From Bacteroidota bacterium (GTDB lineage Bacteria > Bacteroidota > Bacteroidia > Bacteroidales > GCA-2711565), in NCBI GenBank assembly GCA_003353955.1, contig PIVJ01000018.1:1-40558 (forward strand): a stretch of 40,558 bases of DNA, in the 5' to 3' direction. This document shows positions 10,169 through 18,316 of this stretch, in pieces. Numbering within the stretch: position 1 is the stretch's first letter; each line of letters opens with the position of its first letter. Both the position numbers and the translations under genes were made by a program. The notes under the pieces are model-generated. The model searched no databases and was not told the DNA's origin. It worked only from the letters and a program-made list of their open reading frames with translations.

Positions 10169-11992
10169 TTAAATCATTCTTATTGCACCCTTATCAGCAG
10201 ATGAAACATGGGCAGCATAAATCTTCAATGCCAGGCCTACTTCCCTACTTCTATCTTCAGGCTGATAAACCCCGTTATGTTTAGCTTTCAATTTTGATTT
10301 TCGTTGAGACAAAATTTCATCATCCACCAATAAATTGATTTTTCTTTCAGGAATATTGATTTCAATAGGATCGCCATTTTCTATCAATGCGATAGTACCA
10401 CCAGCAGCAGCTTCGGGAGAAACATGACCAATCGATAATCCAGATGTACCACCCGAAAATCGACCATCTGTGAGTAATGCGCAAGATTTATCCAATCTTT
10501 TGGCTTTTAAATATGAGGTTGGATAAAGCATTTCTTGCATGCCTGGCCCACCTTTTGGCCCTTCATATCGGATAATTACAACATCACCGGGATTAACCAA
10601 ATCATCCAATATTCCATTGCAAGCATCATCCTGAGATTCAAAAACCTTGGCCTTACCGTTAAATTTTAATGCTGACGAGTCAACGCCGGCAGTCTTTACA
10701 ATACAACCGTCTTCTGCCAGGTTACCAAACAATACAGCTAATCCACCATCCTGACTATAGGCGTGTTCAATTGATCGAACGCAACCATTCACTTCATCAA
10801 CATCTAATTTCTTATAATAGTTCCGTTGTGAACCCATTACCAGATTAGGGAATCCGGCAGGTGCTGATTTGTAAATCAGCTGTGTTTTCTCATTTTGATC
10901 AGGTTTTCTGACATCCAAATCTTCCAGTGCTTGTGCCAGAGTGGGATAAGAAATATTATTTACGGAGGTGTTTAATAAATCATTACGATCTAATTCTGCC
11001 AATATCCGCATTACCCCTCCTGCTCTATTTACGTCTTCAACGTGATAGTTTGAACTTGGTGAAACTTTACATAATACTGGTATTTTTTTGGAAAGGGTAT
11101 CCACATCCATCATGTCGAATTCAACTTTTGCTTCGTGTGCAATTGCGAGGAGGTGTAAAATGGTATTTGAGGATCCACCCATTGCAATATCCAGTGACAT
11201 CGAATTTATAAATGCATCTCGTGTTGCTATTGATCTCGGTAAAACGCGTTCATCTTTATCACGGTAGTATTTAAAAGTGTTTTTCACAATCGTATTTGCG
11301 GCATCTTTGAATAACTCTTTACGATTTACGTGGGTTGCCACAATCGTACCATTACCAGGCAAAGACAAGCCCAGAGCTTCAGTCAGGCAATTCATCGAAT
11401 TTGCTGTAAACATTCCTGAACAAGATCCACAAGTTGGGCAAGCATTTTTCTCGACTACAGAAACATCCTCATCAGAAATATTTTCATCGACAGCTAATAC
11501 CATTGAATCTACTAGATCTATAGCGTTTCCCTTAAATTTCCCTGCTTCCATGGGGCCTCCGGATACAAATACAGTAGGAATATTTAAACGCATTGCTGCC
11601 ATAAGCATCCCCGGAGTAATCTTATCACAGTTTGAGATACATATCATTGCATCGACCTGATGCGCATTACACATATATTCTACACTATCGGCGATTAAAT
11701 CTCTGGATGGCAATGAATATAACATTCCGTCATGACCCATTGCAATACCATCATCGATGGCAATAGTATTGAATTCAGGTGCGAAACATCCTTGTTCTTC
11801 AATAATATTTTTCACCATCTGACCAACCCGATGTAAGTGTGCGTGACCAGGCACCATTTGTGTAAACGAATTTACAACGGCAATTATCGGTTTACCGAAT
11901 TGCTGTTCTTTCATCCCGTTTGCACGCCAGAGACTTCGGGCACCTGCCATCTTTCGTCCTTTGGTTGTAGTATTGCTTCTTAAGTTTTCCAT
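10169..11992 (-). CDS. ilvD: dihydroxy-acid dehydratase
   Basis: This is the last common step of valine/isoleucine synthesis: dehydration of dihydroxy acids to 2-oxo acids by an Fe-S Lewis-acid enzyme. The 607-residue protein is collinear with the E. coli IlvD type, not the shorter three-Cys type. It has [15 protein letters not shown] near residue 40, cluster cysteines in [11 protein letters not shown] (about 122) and [17 protein letters not shown] (about 195), and [19 protein letters not shown] near 505. It is the first structural gene of the operon. Its ATG lies only 12 nt after the T-run of the leader terminator hairpin, so it is the first gene whose expression the leader controls. Confidence 0.97.
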   Translation of the reverse strand: MENLRSNTTTKGRKMAGARSLWRANGMKEQQFGKPIIAVVNSFTQMVPGHAHLHRVGQMVKNIIEEQGCFAPEFNTIAIDDGIAMGHDGMLYSLPSRDLIADSVEYMCNAHQVDAMICISNCDKITPGMLMAAMRLNIPTVFVSGGPMEAGKFKGNAIDLVDSMVLAVDENISDEDVSVVEKNACPTCGSCSGMFTANSMNCLTEALGLSLPGNGTIVATHVNRKELFKDAANTIVKNTFKYYRDKDERVLPRSIATRDAFINSMSLDIAMGGSSNTILHLLAIAHEAKVEFDMMDVDTLSKKIPVLCKVSPSSNYHVEDVNRAGGVMRILAELDRNDLLNTSVNNISYPTLAQALEDLDVRKPDQNEKTQLIYKSAPAGFPNLVMGSQRNYYKKLDVDEVNGCVRSIEHAYSQDGGLAVLFGNLAEDGCIVKTAGVDSSALKFNGKAKVFESQDDACNGILDDLVNPGDVVIIRYEGPKGGPGMQEMLYPTSYLKAKRLDKSCALLTDGRFSGGTSGLSIGHVSPEAAAGGTIALIENGDPIEINIPERKINLLVDDEILSQRKSKLKAKHNGVYQPEDRSREVGLALKIYAAHVSSADKGAIRMI

Positions 11993-12003
11993 ATTCGTTT
12001 AAA

Positions 12004-12035
12004 TAAAAAAGCCTTTCTAAATTGAGAAAGGCTTT
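12004..12035 (-). terminator. attenuator terminator of the ilv-leu leader
   Basis: On the minus strand AAAGCCTTTCT pairs perfectly with AGAAAGGCTTT (11 bp), with a CAATTT loop and a run of six T overlapping the end of the 3' arm, then ATTT. It is placed between the promoter and ilvD, immediately upstream of the first structural gene. Transcription stopping here would silence the whole nine-gene operon, which makes it an attenuator and not an operon-end terminator. Confidence 0.85.
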
Positions 12036-12052
12036 AAATTAAAATAACTCAC
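12017..12052 (-). CDS. putative 11-residue ORF overlapping the attenuator
   Basis: A GTG-started mini-ORF lies 9 nt after a strong GGAGG Shine-Dalgarno core and encodes MSYFNLKPFSI. Its last five sense codons are the 5' arm and loop of the terminator stem. A ribosome translating it would physically prevent the hairpin forming. The reading frame and SD are seen directly; whether it is translated is inference. Confidence 0.35.
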   Translation of the reverse strand: MSYFNLKPFSI

Positions 12053-12057
12053 CTTAT

Positions 12058-12066
12058 CTCACCTCC
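12058..12066 (-). promoter_or_regulatory. strong Shine-Dalgarno sequence in the ilv leader
   Basis: GGAGGTGAG overlaps the last two codons (CGG AGG) and the TGA stop of the leader peptide. Such strong SD sequences are unusual in this phylum, where most genes lack them, including nearly all in this window. The CTTCT of the adjacent Leu codons can pair with GGAGG using two G-U pairs, which could hide it unless a ribosome stalls on those codons. Confidence 0.55.
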
Positions 12067-12127
12067 GTAACAGAAGAAGATTAATAACAATAATTGTAAT
12101 AATGTTTAGCGAATTGTTAATTTCCAT
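12059..12127 (-). CDS. ilvL: branched-chain leader peptide (22 aa)
   Basis: This ORF encodes a 22-residue peptide beginning MEINNSLN, followed by IITIIVINLLLL and RR at the end. Twelve of the residues are Ile, Val or Leu, including five Ile and one Val then four consecutive Leu codons (CTT CTT CTG TTA). It ends 24 nt before the terminator stem that precedes ilvD. A short, regulated-amino-acid-rich ORF between promoter and terminator is the signature of leader-peptide attenuation, as in enterobacterial ilv and leu operons. It has no homology-based support; the assignment rests on composition and position. Confidence 0.8.
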   Translation of the reverse strand: MEINNSLNIITIIVINLLLLRR

Positions 12128-12147
12128 TTTTTATTTTTGTGAGATAT

Positions 12148-12176
12148 AAAGCCATTCTCTTTCTCTAATTGAGAAT
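12148..12176 (-). promoter_or_regulatory. possible antiterminator/alternative pairing segment
   Basis: Minus-strand GAGAATGGCTTT (12159-12148) can pair at 11 of 12 positions with AAAGCCTTTCTC (12035-12024), the 5' arm of the terminator. The same segment can instead pair with ATTCTC at 12176-12171. This gives a set of mutually exclusive hairpins typical of an attenuator. The long loop between the two partners holds the 22-aa leader ORF. Confidence 0.45.
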
Positions 12177-12208
12177 AACTTAACTATTTTTTATATCTAA
12201 CAACAGCC

Positions 12209-12256
12209 TCAACTTGTACGCTGTACGAGAAGAATAATGTTGTTAATTTTTATCAT
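12209..12256 (-). CDS. possible first leader peptide (15 aa)
   Basis: A second mini-ORF lies 26 nt after the -7 box and encodes MIKINNIILLVQRTS. It also contains a short Ile-Ile-Leu-Leu-Val run. It may be a first sensing peptide or a chance ORF. Its 3' half sits in an imperfect inverted repeat whose outer arms are AACAACA and TGTTGTT. Confidence 0.4.
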   Translation of the reverse strand: MIKINNIILLVQRTS

Positions 12257-12281
12257 GATTTATTGTTATAAATTTAAGCAA

Positions 12282-12314
12282 CAAATGTAGATACATTTTA
12301 TAATACAATCCAAA
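12282..12314 (-). promoter_or_regulatory. promoter of the ilv-leu operon
   Basis: On the minus strand TTTG (12314-12311), a 21-nt spacer and TACATTTG (12289-12282) fit the Bacteroidota sigma-ABfr consensus TTTG-N17-23-TAnnTTTG. Transcription would start near 12277, giving a leader of about 285 nt before ilvD. Confidence 0.7.
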
Positions 12315-12463
12315 CATTTTTTGTACTTTTTTTAAAATCCTAAATTTTTTGTATTGAGAATCCACCAATTTGTAATTAAAATGAACCTTTTAATTAGACT
12401 CTGTAATAATCCCAGCTAAAAATTAATGATTGCAATGAAACAAAAAGCCTTACCATCTTAAGA

Positions 12464-13351
12464 TTACAAGCCTCTCATCCATTCAGGTCGTAAAGTTGCA
12501 GCCTCAGGATTATCTAATACTTCGTTTATACGGTCTAACAACTCAGCCTTATCACGATTCAGAATACCTTTCAAAAGCAAATAATTCGATGCGTGATCAC
12601 TTCTGAATATCGTATTTTCTAATTTAAGATTTTTAATAAATAAACCCATTTCATAAATAAGTTGAAAAGGACTCAATTGCAAAAATTCTCCATTGCACCT
12701 ATTTTTAAAATGCTCGAGACCGTATGGCATACTTAATACAAGGGTAGATAAATATTCAGGTTGGATGGCATTCACGACCTTTGCTGAGTTTAATGCATGT
12801 TGCTCCAGATACCGCTCACCACCCAATCCGTTCAAGATCATTACTGATAATTTAATTCCGGCTTTCCGTGCTTTTATCAATGCCTCAGTTGTTGAATCCT
12901 GACATTCACCTTTGTTGATGATTTTTAAAAGTTCATCATCGCCTGATTCTATCCCAACATACAAAAGCTTCAATCCTAATCCGGTCAAACTGGATAACTC
13001 CTCATCTGTTTTTGCAAGAATATCTTTGGGTAGCGCATAGGCTGATATTCTATTCAATTTTGGAAATGTATCATTTAGCTTTCTTACTACCGCGGATAAT
13101 TTATCATAAGAAAGCACAAAAGCATTACCATCGGCCAAAAACACTTTTCTAACATCGGTCTTATAACTTAGCGATTCAATTTCAGTGAACACATCCTCTT
13201 CCTTTCTCAGTTTAAACTTTTTTGATGTGTACATTTCACAAAAAGCACAATTATTCCATGAACACCCATGCGTGAGTTGAAAAATCAATGAGTAAGCCTC
13301 GCTTGGTGGGCGAAATAGTGGTTCGTTGTAATTTAAATAATTGTTAATCAT
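12464..13351 (-). CDS. radical SAM protein of unknown function
   Basis: This 295-residue protein has an N-terminal radical-SAM core. The cluster motif is HGCSWNNCAFC, with cysteines 30, 35 and 38. The spacing is therefore C-x4-C-x2-C rather than the usual C-x3-C-x2-C. Downstream it shows VFLADGNAF (SAM contact strand), YVGIESGDDELL (Elp3/HemN-like superfamily pattern) and NGLGG near 175. No extra Fe-S or B12 domain is visible. I recognise the general Elp3/YgiQ-like (COG1032-type) family but cannot name a substrate. It stands alone, divergent from the glycyl-radical pair and separated from the ilv promoter by about 150 nt. The ATG lies only 4 nt after a predicted -7 box. Confidence 0.85.
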   Translation of the reverse strand: MINNYLNYNEPLFRPPSEAYSLIFQLTHGCSWNNCAFCEMYTSKKFKLRKEEDVFTEIESLSYKTDVRKVFLADGNAFVLSYDKLSAVVRKLNDTFPKLNRISAYALPKDILAKTDEELSSLTGLGLKLLYVGIESGDDELLKIINKGECQDSTTEALIKARKAGIKLSVMILNGLGGERYLEQHALNSAKVVNAIQPEYLSTLVLSMPYGLEHFKNRCNGEFLQLSPFQLIYEMGLFIKNLKLENTIFRSDHASNYLLLKGILNRDKAELLDRINEVLDNPEAATLRPEWMRGL

Positions 13352-13355
13352 CGTA

Positions 13356-13385
13356 CAAATTTACAATGCATATTCCGAATATCAA
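13356..13385 (-). promoter_or_regulatory. promoter of the radical SAM gene, probably leaderless
   Basis: On the minus strand TTG (13385-13383), a 19-nt spacer and TAAATTTG (13363-13356) match the phylum consensus. Only TACG separates the -7 box from the ATG at 13351, so the transcript should begin at or beside the start codon. Confidence 0.55.
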
Positions 13386-13491
13386 TTCAATTTTAACATT
13401 AGTTACCGCTATTCGTATTAAATATTGTCATAATAATTTACGTATCCAACTACTTATTTATTAAATTTGTAACGATCAACAACAAAAGGGT

Positions 13492-13602
13492 ATGATTTCT
13501 TTGATAAATTATCAGTTTCCTTCAGAAATGAATACCGCTAATATGTTCGTTAAGATGTACGGGAAATACGGCCATCATTTGTACGAATGTTGGATCCAAT
13601 AG
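13492..13602 (+). CDS. possible 36-aa small protein
   Basis: This short ORF starts with MISLINYQFPSEMN and ends with HHLYECWIQ. Its composition (Trp, Cys, His, several Tyr and Met) is not that of random AT-rich DNA. A TAAATTTG box (13462-13469) lies 22 nt upstream of its ATG, and AAAGGG sits just before the start. It occupies the 320-nt gap between the radical SAM gene and the glycyl-radical activase. I do not recognise the family; it could also be a fragment or chance ORF. Confidence 0.35.
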   Translation: MISLINYQFPSEMNTANMFVKMYGKYGHHLYECWIQ

Positions 13603-13672
13603 TTTTATAAAAAAGAACCTTCACTTACTGCTATTTGTTAGCCTCTATTTTTATTTATTAATTCACTTTTTA

Positions 13673-14425
13673 ATGTTAGGAGTAATATCAAATATCCAGC
13701 GCTTTACGGTGCATGATGGTCCGGGAATACGGTTGACAGTTTTTATGCAAGGCTGTCCGCTTGCATGTTGGTGGTGTCATAATCCGGAAAGCATTAGCTA
13801 TTGTGACGTTAAAGATGCTGGTGATAATTTGCGATTTAGTGTTTCTGAGTTGATGAAAGAAATTAAAAAGGAACAGGTTTTTATGGATGAATCTTCAGGG
13901 GGTGTGACTTTTTCGGGTGGAGAACCAATGATGCAAGCCATTTTTCTGGAAGAAATATTAAGAGCATGCAGGGAAGAAGATATTCATACCGCTATCGATA
14001 CTTCCGGTTTTGTGTTATCTGATGCCTTTCATTCATTAATGGACAAGCCGGATCTTTTCCTTTACGATATAAAAGTTATTAATAATACGCTACATAAAAA
14101 ATATACCGGAGCCTCTAACATCTTGATTCTCGAAAATTTACGAACTTTAAACAAATACCGTAAAAATGTGATCATCCGCATTCCTTTAGTACCGGGAATT
14201 ACAAATACAAAAGAAAACATACACGATATTAAGAACCTACTCCTCGAATTACCAAATATTAAGAAAATTAATTTATTACCTTTTCATACCATAGCAGATG
14301 GAAAATACAAACGCTTAAATCTCGAAAACAAAATGCAAGGGATTAGACCTGAAAGCAATGCTAATAACGTAGAAATAAGAAGCCTGTTCACCGAAGCTGG
14401 ATTTGAAACCAGTTTGGGTGCTTAA
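13673..14425 (+). CDS. glycyl-radical enzyme activating enzyme (HypD activase-like)
   Basis: This radical-SAM activase would abstract the alpha-hydrogen from the conserved glycine of its partner, the next gene. The N-terminus reads RFTVHDGPGIRLTVFMQGC, with cluster cysteines 28, 32 and 35 in CPLACWWC, then HNPES. GGVTFSGGEP around residue 83 is the SAM-binding GGE motif, and DIKVIN and PLVPGIT follow further on. At 250 residues it lacks the two-cluster ferredoxin insert found in many activases of this group, making it a compact PflA-sized form. The stop is 10 nt before the start of the dehydratase gene, so the two are a tight operon. Confidence 0.92.
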   Translation: MLGVISNIQRFTVHDGPGIRLTVFMQGCPLACWWCHNPESISYCDVKDAGDNLRFSVSELMKEIKKEQVFMDESSGGVTFSGGEPMMQAIFLEEILRACREEDIHTAIDTSGFVLSDAFHSLMDKPDLFLYDIKVINNTLHKKYTGASNILILENLRTLNKYRKNVIIRIPLVPGITNTKENIHDIKNLLLELPNIKKINLLPFHTIADGKYKRLNLENKMQGIRPESNANNVEIRSLFTEAGFETSLGA

Positions 14426-14435
14426 CCTAACTATT

Positions 14436-16802
14436 ATGAACGATAGAATTAAATCATTAAAAGAAAAAAGTTTAAATGCAGAACCATATATGAGTTCTCA
14501 ACGTGCGGAATTGGTAACTGAGTATTATCAAAGTGATGAAGCAAAAGGACTATCAATTCCTGTTAAAAGGGCAATGGCCTTTAAACACATCATGGAGAAT
14601 AAAATGTTATGTGTGATGAAAGGAGAATTGATCGTCGGTGAACGAGGTTTATTCCCTAAATCAACACCAACCTTCCCTGAAATATCGTTGCACAGTTTAA
14701 CAGATTTAGAACAACTCAACAGCCGTGAAAAGCAATATTTTATTGTTGATGAAAAGGCAAAGAATATTTATCAAGAAAAAATAATTCCGTACTGGAAAGG
14801 AAAAACGATTCGTGACCGAATGTTCAGGAAACTTTCTGATGAATGGAAATTGGCTTACGAAGCTGGTGTGTTTACAGAATTTCTCGAGCAAAGAGCTCCC
14901 GGACATACGGTGCTAGGAAAGCATTCATTTAAAAAGGGATTTTTAGATTTAAAGACAGAAATTGAAGAAGCAAAACTTAAACTTGATTTTTGTAATGATC
15001 CTAACGCTTTTGAAAAGAAAGAAGAATTAATTGCCATGGACTTGGCTGCCGATGCAATCATCAACTTTGCCAAGCGGCATGCTGCAAGAATTGAACACAT
15101 CATTAAAAAGGAGAGCAATCCTGAAAGATTAGCAGAATTAGAAATAATGCGGCAGAATTGCCTGAATGTTCCGGCCAACGCACCAAGTACTTTTTGGGAG
15201 GCCTTACAGCATTATTGGTTTATTCATCAGGGCGTAATCACGGAGCTAAATCCGTGGGACTCGTTTAATCCCGGTCGTTTAGACCAACATTTACATCCAT
15301 TCTATACCAAAGAAATTGAAGCCGGTACCTTAACAAAAGAACGTGCAAAAGAGTTATTAATGGCGTTCTGGATAAAATTTAACAATCATCCTGCACCGCC
15401 TAAAATGGGCGTAACCTTGAAAGAAAGTAGTACTTACACCGATTTTTCATTAATAAATTTAGGCGGTGTAAAAGAAGATGGATCAGATGCTGTAAATGAT
15501 CTTACTTATATCATCTTAGATGTGATAGAGGAAATGAGGTTATTACAACCCAGTTCAATGGTTCAGCTAAGTAAAAAAAATCCTGACCGTTTTATTAAAA
15601 GAGCAATAAAGATTATCAAGACCGGATTTGGGCAACCTTCAATTTTTAATACAGATGCCATCATTCAGGAATTAATGAGACAGCATAAATCCTTGGAAGA
15701 TGCTAGGAATGGAGGTGCAAGCGGATGTGTTGAAACCGGGGCTTTCGGGAATGAAAGTTATATTCTAACAGGATACTTTAATCTTCCCAAAGTATTGGAG
15801 ATTACCTTAAATAATGGATTCGATCCAAGAACAAAAAAGACCATCGGATTAAAAACCGGAGATCCTTCAACCTTCAAATCATTTAATGAATTAATGACAG
15901 CTTTTCAAAAACAATTAAACTATTTTGTTGAAATAAAAATTACCGGAAATAATAGTATTGAACGCCTCTATTCAAAATACTTGCCCGTACCGTTTTTATC
16001 TTTACTTATCAATGATTGCATTAAAAATGGCATAGATTATAATTCAGGCGGGGCACGCTATAACACCAACTATATTCAAGGCGTGGGATTGGGAAGTATA
16101 ACCGATGAACTGACGGCATTAAAGTATCATCTCTTCGATCAGAGAACATTTACTTTTAGGGCATTGAAGAAGGCTCTCGATGCTGACTTTAAAGGAGCCA
16201 ACAAAATGCAGGAGCAACTTATAGAAGAAACACCAAAGTATGGGAATGACGATAATTATGCTGATGATCAAGCCCGAATAGTGTTTGATATGTATTTCAA
16301 AGCGATCGACGGACGACCTAATACCAAAGGTGGTAGTTACCGAATTAACATGTTGCCCACGACATCGCATATGTATTTTGGCAGTGTAATCGGTGCATCG
16401 CCTGATGGGCGGAATGCGAAACAACCTTTATCAGAAGGAATTTCTCCGGTACAAGGAGCAGACAGAAACGGACCTACATCTGTATTAAAATCAGCGACAA
16501 AAATTGACCACATAAAAACCGGAGGTACTTTACTAAACCAAAAGTTTGCACCTCAATTTTTATCCAATAATGAAGGAATTACTAAACTAGCCCAATTGGT
16601 TAGAAGTTATTTTAAATTGGATGGACATCATATTCAATTTAATGTTGTCACTGCTGATACGTTGAAGAAAGCACAAGCTGAACCGCAAAAATATAAAGAT
16701 TTGATTGTACGTGTTGCGGGATATAGTGATTATTTTGTGGATCTTACAGAGGAACTACAAAATGAAATTATTACCAGAACAGCGCATGAAGATATGAGTT
16801 AA
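14436..16802 (+). CDS. hypD: glycyl radical enzyme, trans-4-hydroxy-L-proline dehydratase
   Basis: This is a 788-residue glycyl radical enzyme. The active-site thiyl Cys431 and general-base Glu433 lie in GGASGCVETG, and the radical Gly762 in RVAGYS. These sit at a constant offset of three from C434, E436 and G765 as I recall them for Clostridioides difficile HypD. Other stretches also match that enzyme: LNAEP near the start, EQRAPGHTV (His157), TLKESSTYTDF, GGARYNT and GGTLLNQ. HypD removes the 4-hydroxyl of trans-4-hydroxyproline to give pyrroline-5-carboxylate, which ProC reduces to proline. I chose ATG 14436; an upstream in-frame ATG would overlap the activase. No proC is in the window. 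The name should not be confused with the hydrogenase maturation HypD. A related dehydratase with another substrate is the main alternative. Confidence 0.88.
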   Translation: MNDRIKSLKEKSLNAEPYMSSQRAELVTEYYQSDEAKGLSIPVKRAMAFKHIMENKMLCVMKGELIVGERGLFPKSTPTFPEISLHSLTDLEQLNSREKQYFIVDEKAKNIYQEKIIPYWKGKTIRDRMFRKLSDEWKLAYEAGVFTEFLEQRAPGHTVLGKHSFKKGFLDLKTEIEEAKLKLDFCNDPNAFEKKEELIAMDLAADAIINFAKRHAARIEHIIKKESNPERLAELEIMRQNCLNVPANAPSTFWEALQHYWFIHQGVITELNPWDSFNPGRLDQHLHPFYTKEIEAGTLTKERAKELLMAFWIKFNNHPAPPKMGVTLKESSTYTDFSLINLGGVKEDGSDAVNDLTYIILDVIEEMRLLQPSSMVQLSKKNPDRFIKRAIKIIKTGFGQPSIFNTDAIIQELMRQHKSLEDARNGGASGCVETGAFGNESYILTGYFNLPKVLEITLNNGFDPRTKKTIGLKTGDPSTFKSFNELMTAFQKQLNYFVEIKITGNNSIERLYSKYLPVPFLSLLINDCIKNGIDYNSGGARYNTNYIQGVGLGSITDELTALKYHLFDQRTFTFRALKKALDADFKGANKMQEQLIEETPKYGNDDNYADDQARIVFDMYFKAIDGRPNTKGGSYRINMLPTTSHMYFGSVIGASPDGRNAKQPLSEGISPVQGADRNGPTSVLKSATKIDHIKTGGTLLNQKFAPQFLSNNEGITKLAQLVRSYFKLDGHHIQFNVVTADTLKKAQAEPQKYKDLIVRVAGYSDYFVDLTEELQNEIITRTAHEDMS

Positions 16803-16826
16803 ATTAATAAATCACTTTACAGATTT

Positions 16827-16858
16827 AAGCTGGTATAATAACTTATACCGGCTTTTTT
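16827..16858 (+). terminator. terminator after hypD
   Basis: AAGCTGGTATAA and TTATACCGGCTT form a 12-bp stem with one G-U pair and a TAAC loop, followed by a T-run. This is a strong intrinsic terminator 25 nt after the hypD stop, ending the activase-dehydratase unit. Confidence 0.88.
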
Positions 16859-16992
16859 AATATAACTATGTGAAGGGAAATGGTAAAAAACAGAAATTAA
16901 ATAGGGTAAATTAACTTACAAGCATCATATTAGTAAAAGCGCTTAAGAAACAATTTAATTAATAAAACTGTCAACTAAAAAAACATAAAATC

Positions 16993-18279
16993 ATGAAAAC
17001 AATAACAAACACACTAATAAAAATTACCCTGGTAATTTTTATTCTAATAAGCGGACCTCAAATGTTTGCGAACGATTTTTCAAAAAAGAAAAAGCAAACT
17101 CAAGACAATACTTCGTACAACGTTTATAAAGGAGTACTTAAAGACAAAGAGAGCAATGATCCACTCGTATTTGCTACTATAGCCGTTGAAGGTGAAAACA
17201 CAGCTACAGTATCCAACTCAGATGGAGAATTTATCTTAAAAATCAGTAAAAACAGCGAGGTCAAGAACATTATTATATCTCACCTTGGATACGAAAATCT
17301 TATCGTTCCAATTAGAGATCTTAAATCAGACCGAAATGTTCTTAAAATAAATCCAGCAATTCTTACACTGGCTGAAATAGTTGTATTTCCTGACTCGGCT
17401 AAACACCTAATTCATATGGTATTAAATAAGGTAAGAGAAAATTATGGAAACAAAGCTTATAATATGACTGGATTTTATCGAGAATATATTAAAAAGAAAA
17501 ACAGATACGTAGGCCTTTCAGAAGCGGTAGTAAAATTGTACAAAGCCTCTTATACAGGAGTATTGAATGATCAGGTTCAAATTTATAAAGGGCGTAAAGG
17601 AACTGATGTACGTAAATTAGATACTGTATTATTTAAGCTTCAAGGTGGTCCGGCAACAACGATGTTGTTAGACATTATTAAGAATCCAACGGTGATACTT
17701 GATGAAGAATCTCTCAAACATTATAATTTCCAAATTATCAATGCGATTAAAATCGGTGACAAATTAAATTATGTAATCGAATTTACACAAAAAGAAAATG
17801 TTGATTTCCCATTATATGATGGGCGATATTATGTGGATATTGAGAACCTTGCTTTAACAGCTGCAGATTTTAGCTTAAATGTAACCAATCCGGTATTGGC
17901 CAGCAGAATATTCTTAAGAAAAAAGCCGGCAGGTGCTAAAGTAACACCCGTTGTAGCTAAATACGCTGTTAAATATAGGGAGCAAGATGGTGAATGGTTC
18001 TTTAACTACGCGAAAGGCGAAGTTAAATTTAAAGTGAACTGGGATAGGAAATTATTCAATTCCAATTATACGGTCATGTCTGAAATAGCTATAACTGACA
18101 GAACTGAAGTAGATGTTCAACGTTTTAAAAATAAAGATAAATTCAAAAGATCTCAAATCCTCTCAGAGAAAATTGGTGCTTTCACTGATGAAAACTATTG
18201 GGGAGAATATAATTTAATTGAACCTGACCAGTCAATTGAGATAGCGATTAGAAGAATTAAAAGGCTAATGAAAAGATAG
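16993..18279 (+). CDS. secreted CarboxypepD_reg-domain protein, paralog A
   Basis: This 428-residue protein has a Sec signal peptide (about residues 1-27, a hydrophobic run ending near MFAND). A CarboxypepD_reg beta-sandwich follows (about 43-125; YKGVLKDKESNDPLVFATI, then SDGEFIL and SHLGYENL). The C-terminal domain of about 300 residues is one I cannot name, with landmarks TGFYREYI, DTVLFKLQGG, DIIKNPTVI and a NYWGEYN ending. That domain is shared with the protein encoded at 19973-21505. No beta-barrel or TonB plug is present and the length is too short for one, so it is probably periplasmic or outer-membrane-associated. It lies upstream of the sigma/anti-sigma genes, from which a good terminator separates it. 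Function unknown. Confidence 0.75.
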   Translation: MKTITNTLIKITLVIFILISGPQMFANDFSKKKKQTQDNTSYNVYKGVLKDKESNDPLVFATIAVEGENTATVSNSDGEFILKISKNSEVKNIIISHLGYENLIVPIRDLKSDRNVLKINPAILTLAEIVVFPDSAKHLIHMVLNKVRENYGNKAYNMTGFYREYIKKKNRYVGLSEAVVKLYKASYTGVLNDQVQIYKGRKGTDVRKLDTVLFKLQGGPATTMLLDIIKNPTVILDEESLKHYNFQIINAIKIGDKLNYVIEFTQKENVDFPLYDGRYYVDIENLALTAADFSLNVTNPVLASRIFLRKKPAGAKVTPVVAKYAVKYREQDGEWFFNYAKGEVKFKVNWDRKLFNSNYTVMSEIAITDRTEVDVQRFKNKDKFKRSQILSEKIGAFTDENYWGEYNLIEPDQSIEIAIRRIKRLMKR

Positions 18280-18316
18280 AAATGCCAGTTTTCCTCACTT
18301 TCTCTTTTGGTTATTA

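Noticed and set aside
11277-11660. 127-codon open frame on the plus strand
   Set aside because: It lies antisense inside ilvD, whose motifs are complete in the real frame.
12120-12155. Alternative leader ORF starting at ATG 12155 on the minus strand
   Set aside because: It encodes MALYLTKIKNGN, overlaps the better leader ORF in another frame and has no run of regulatory codons.
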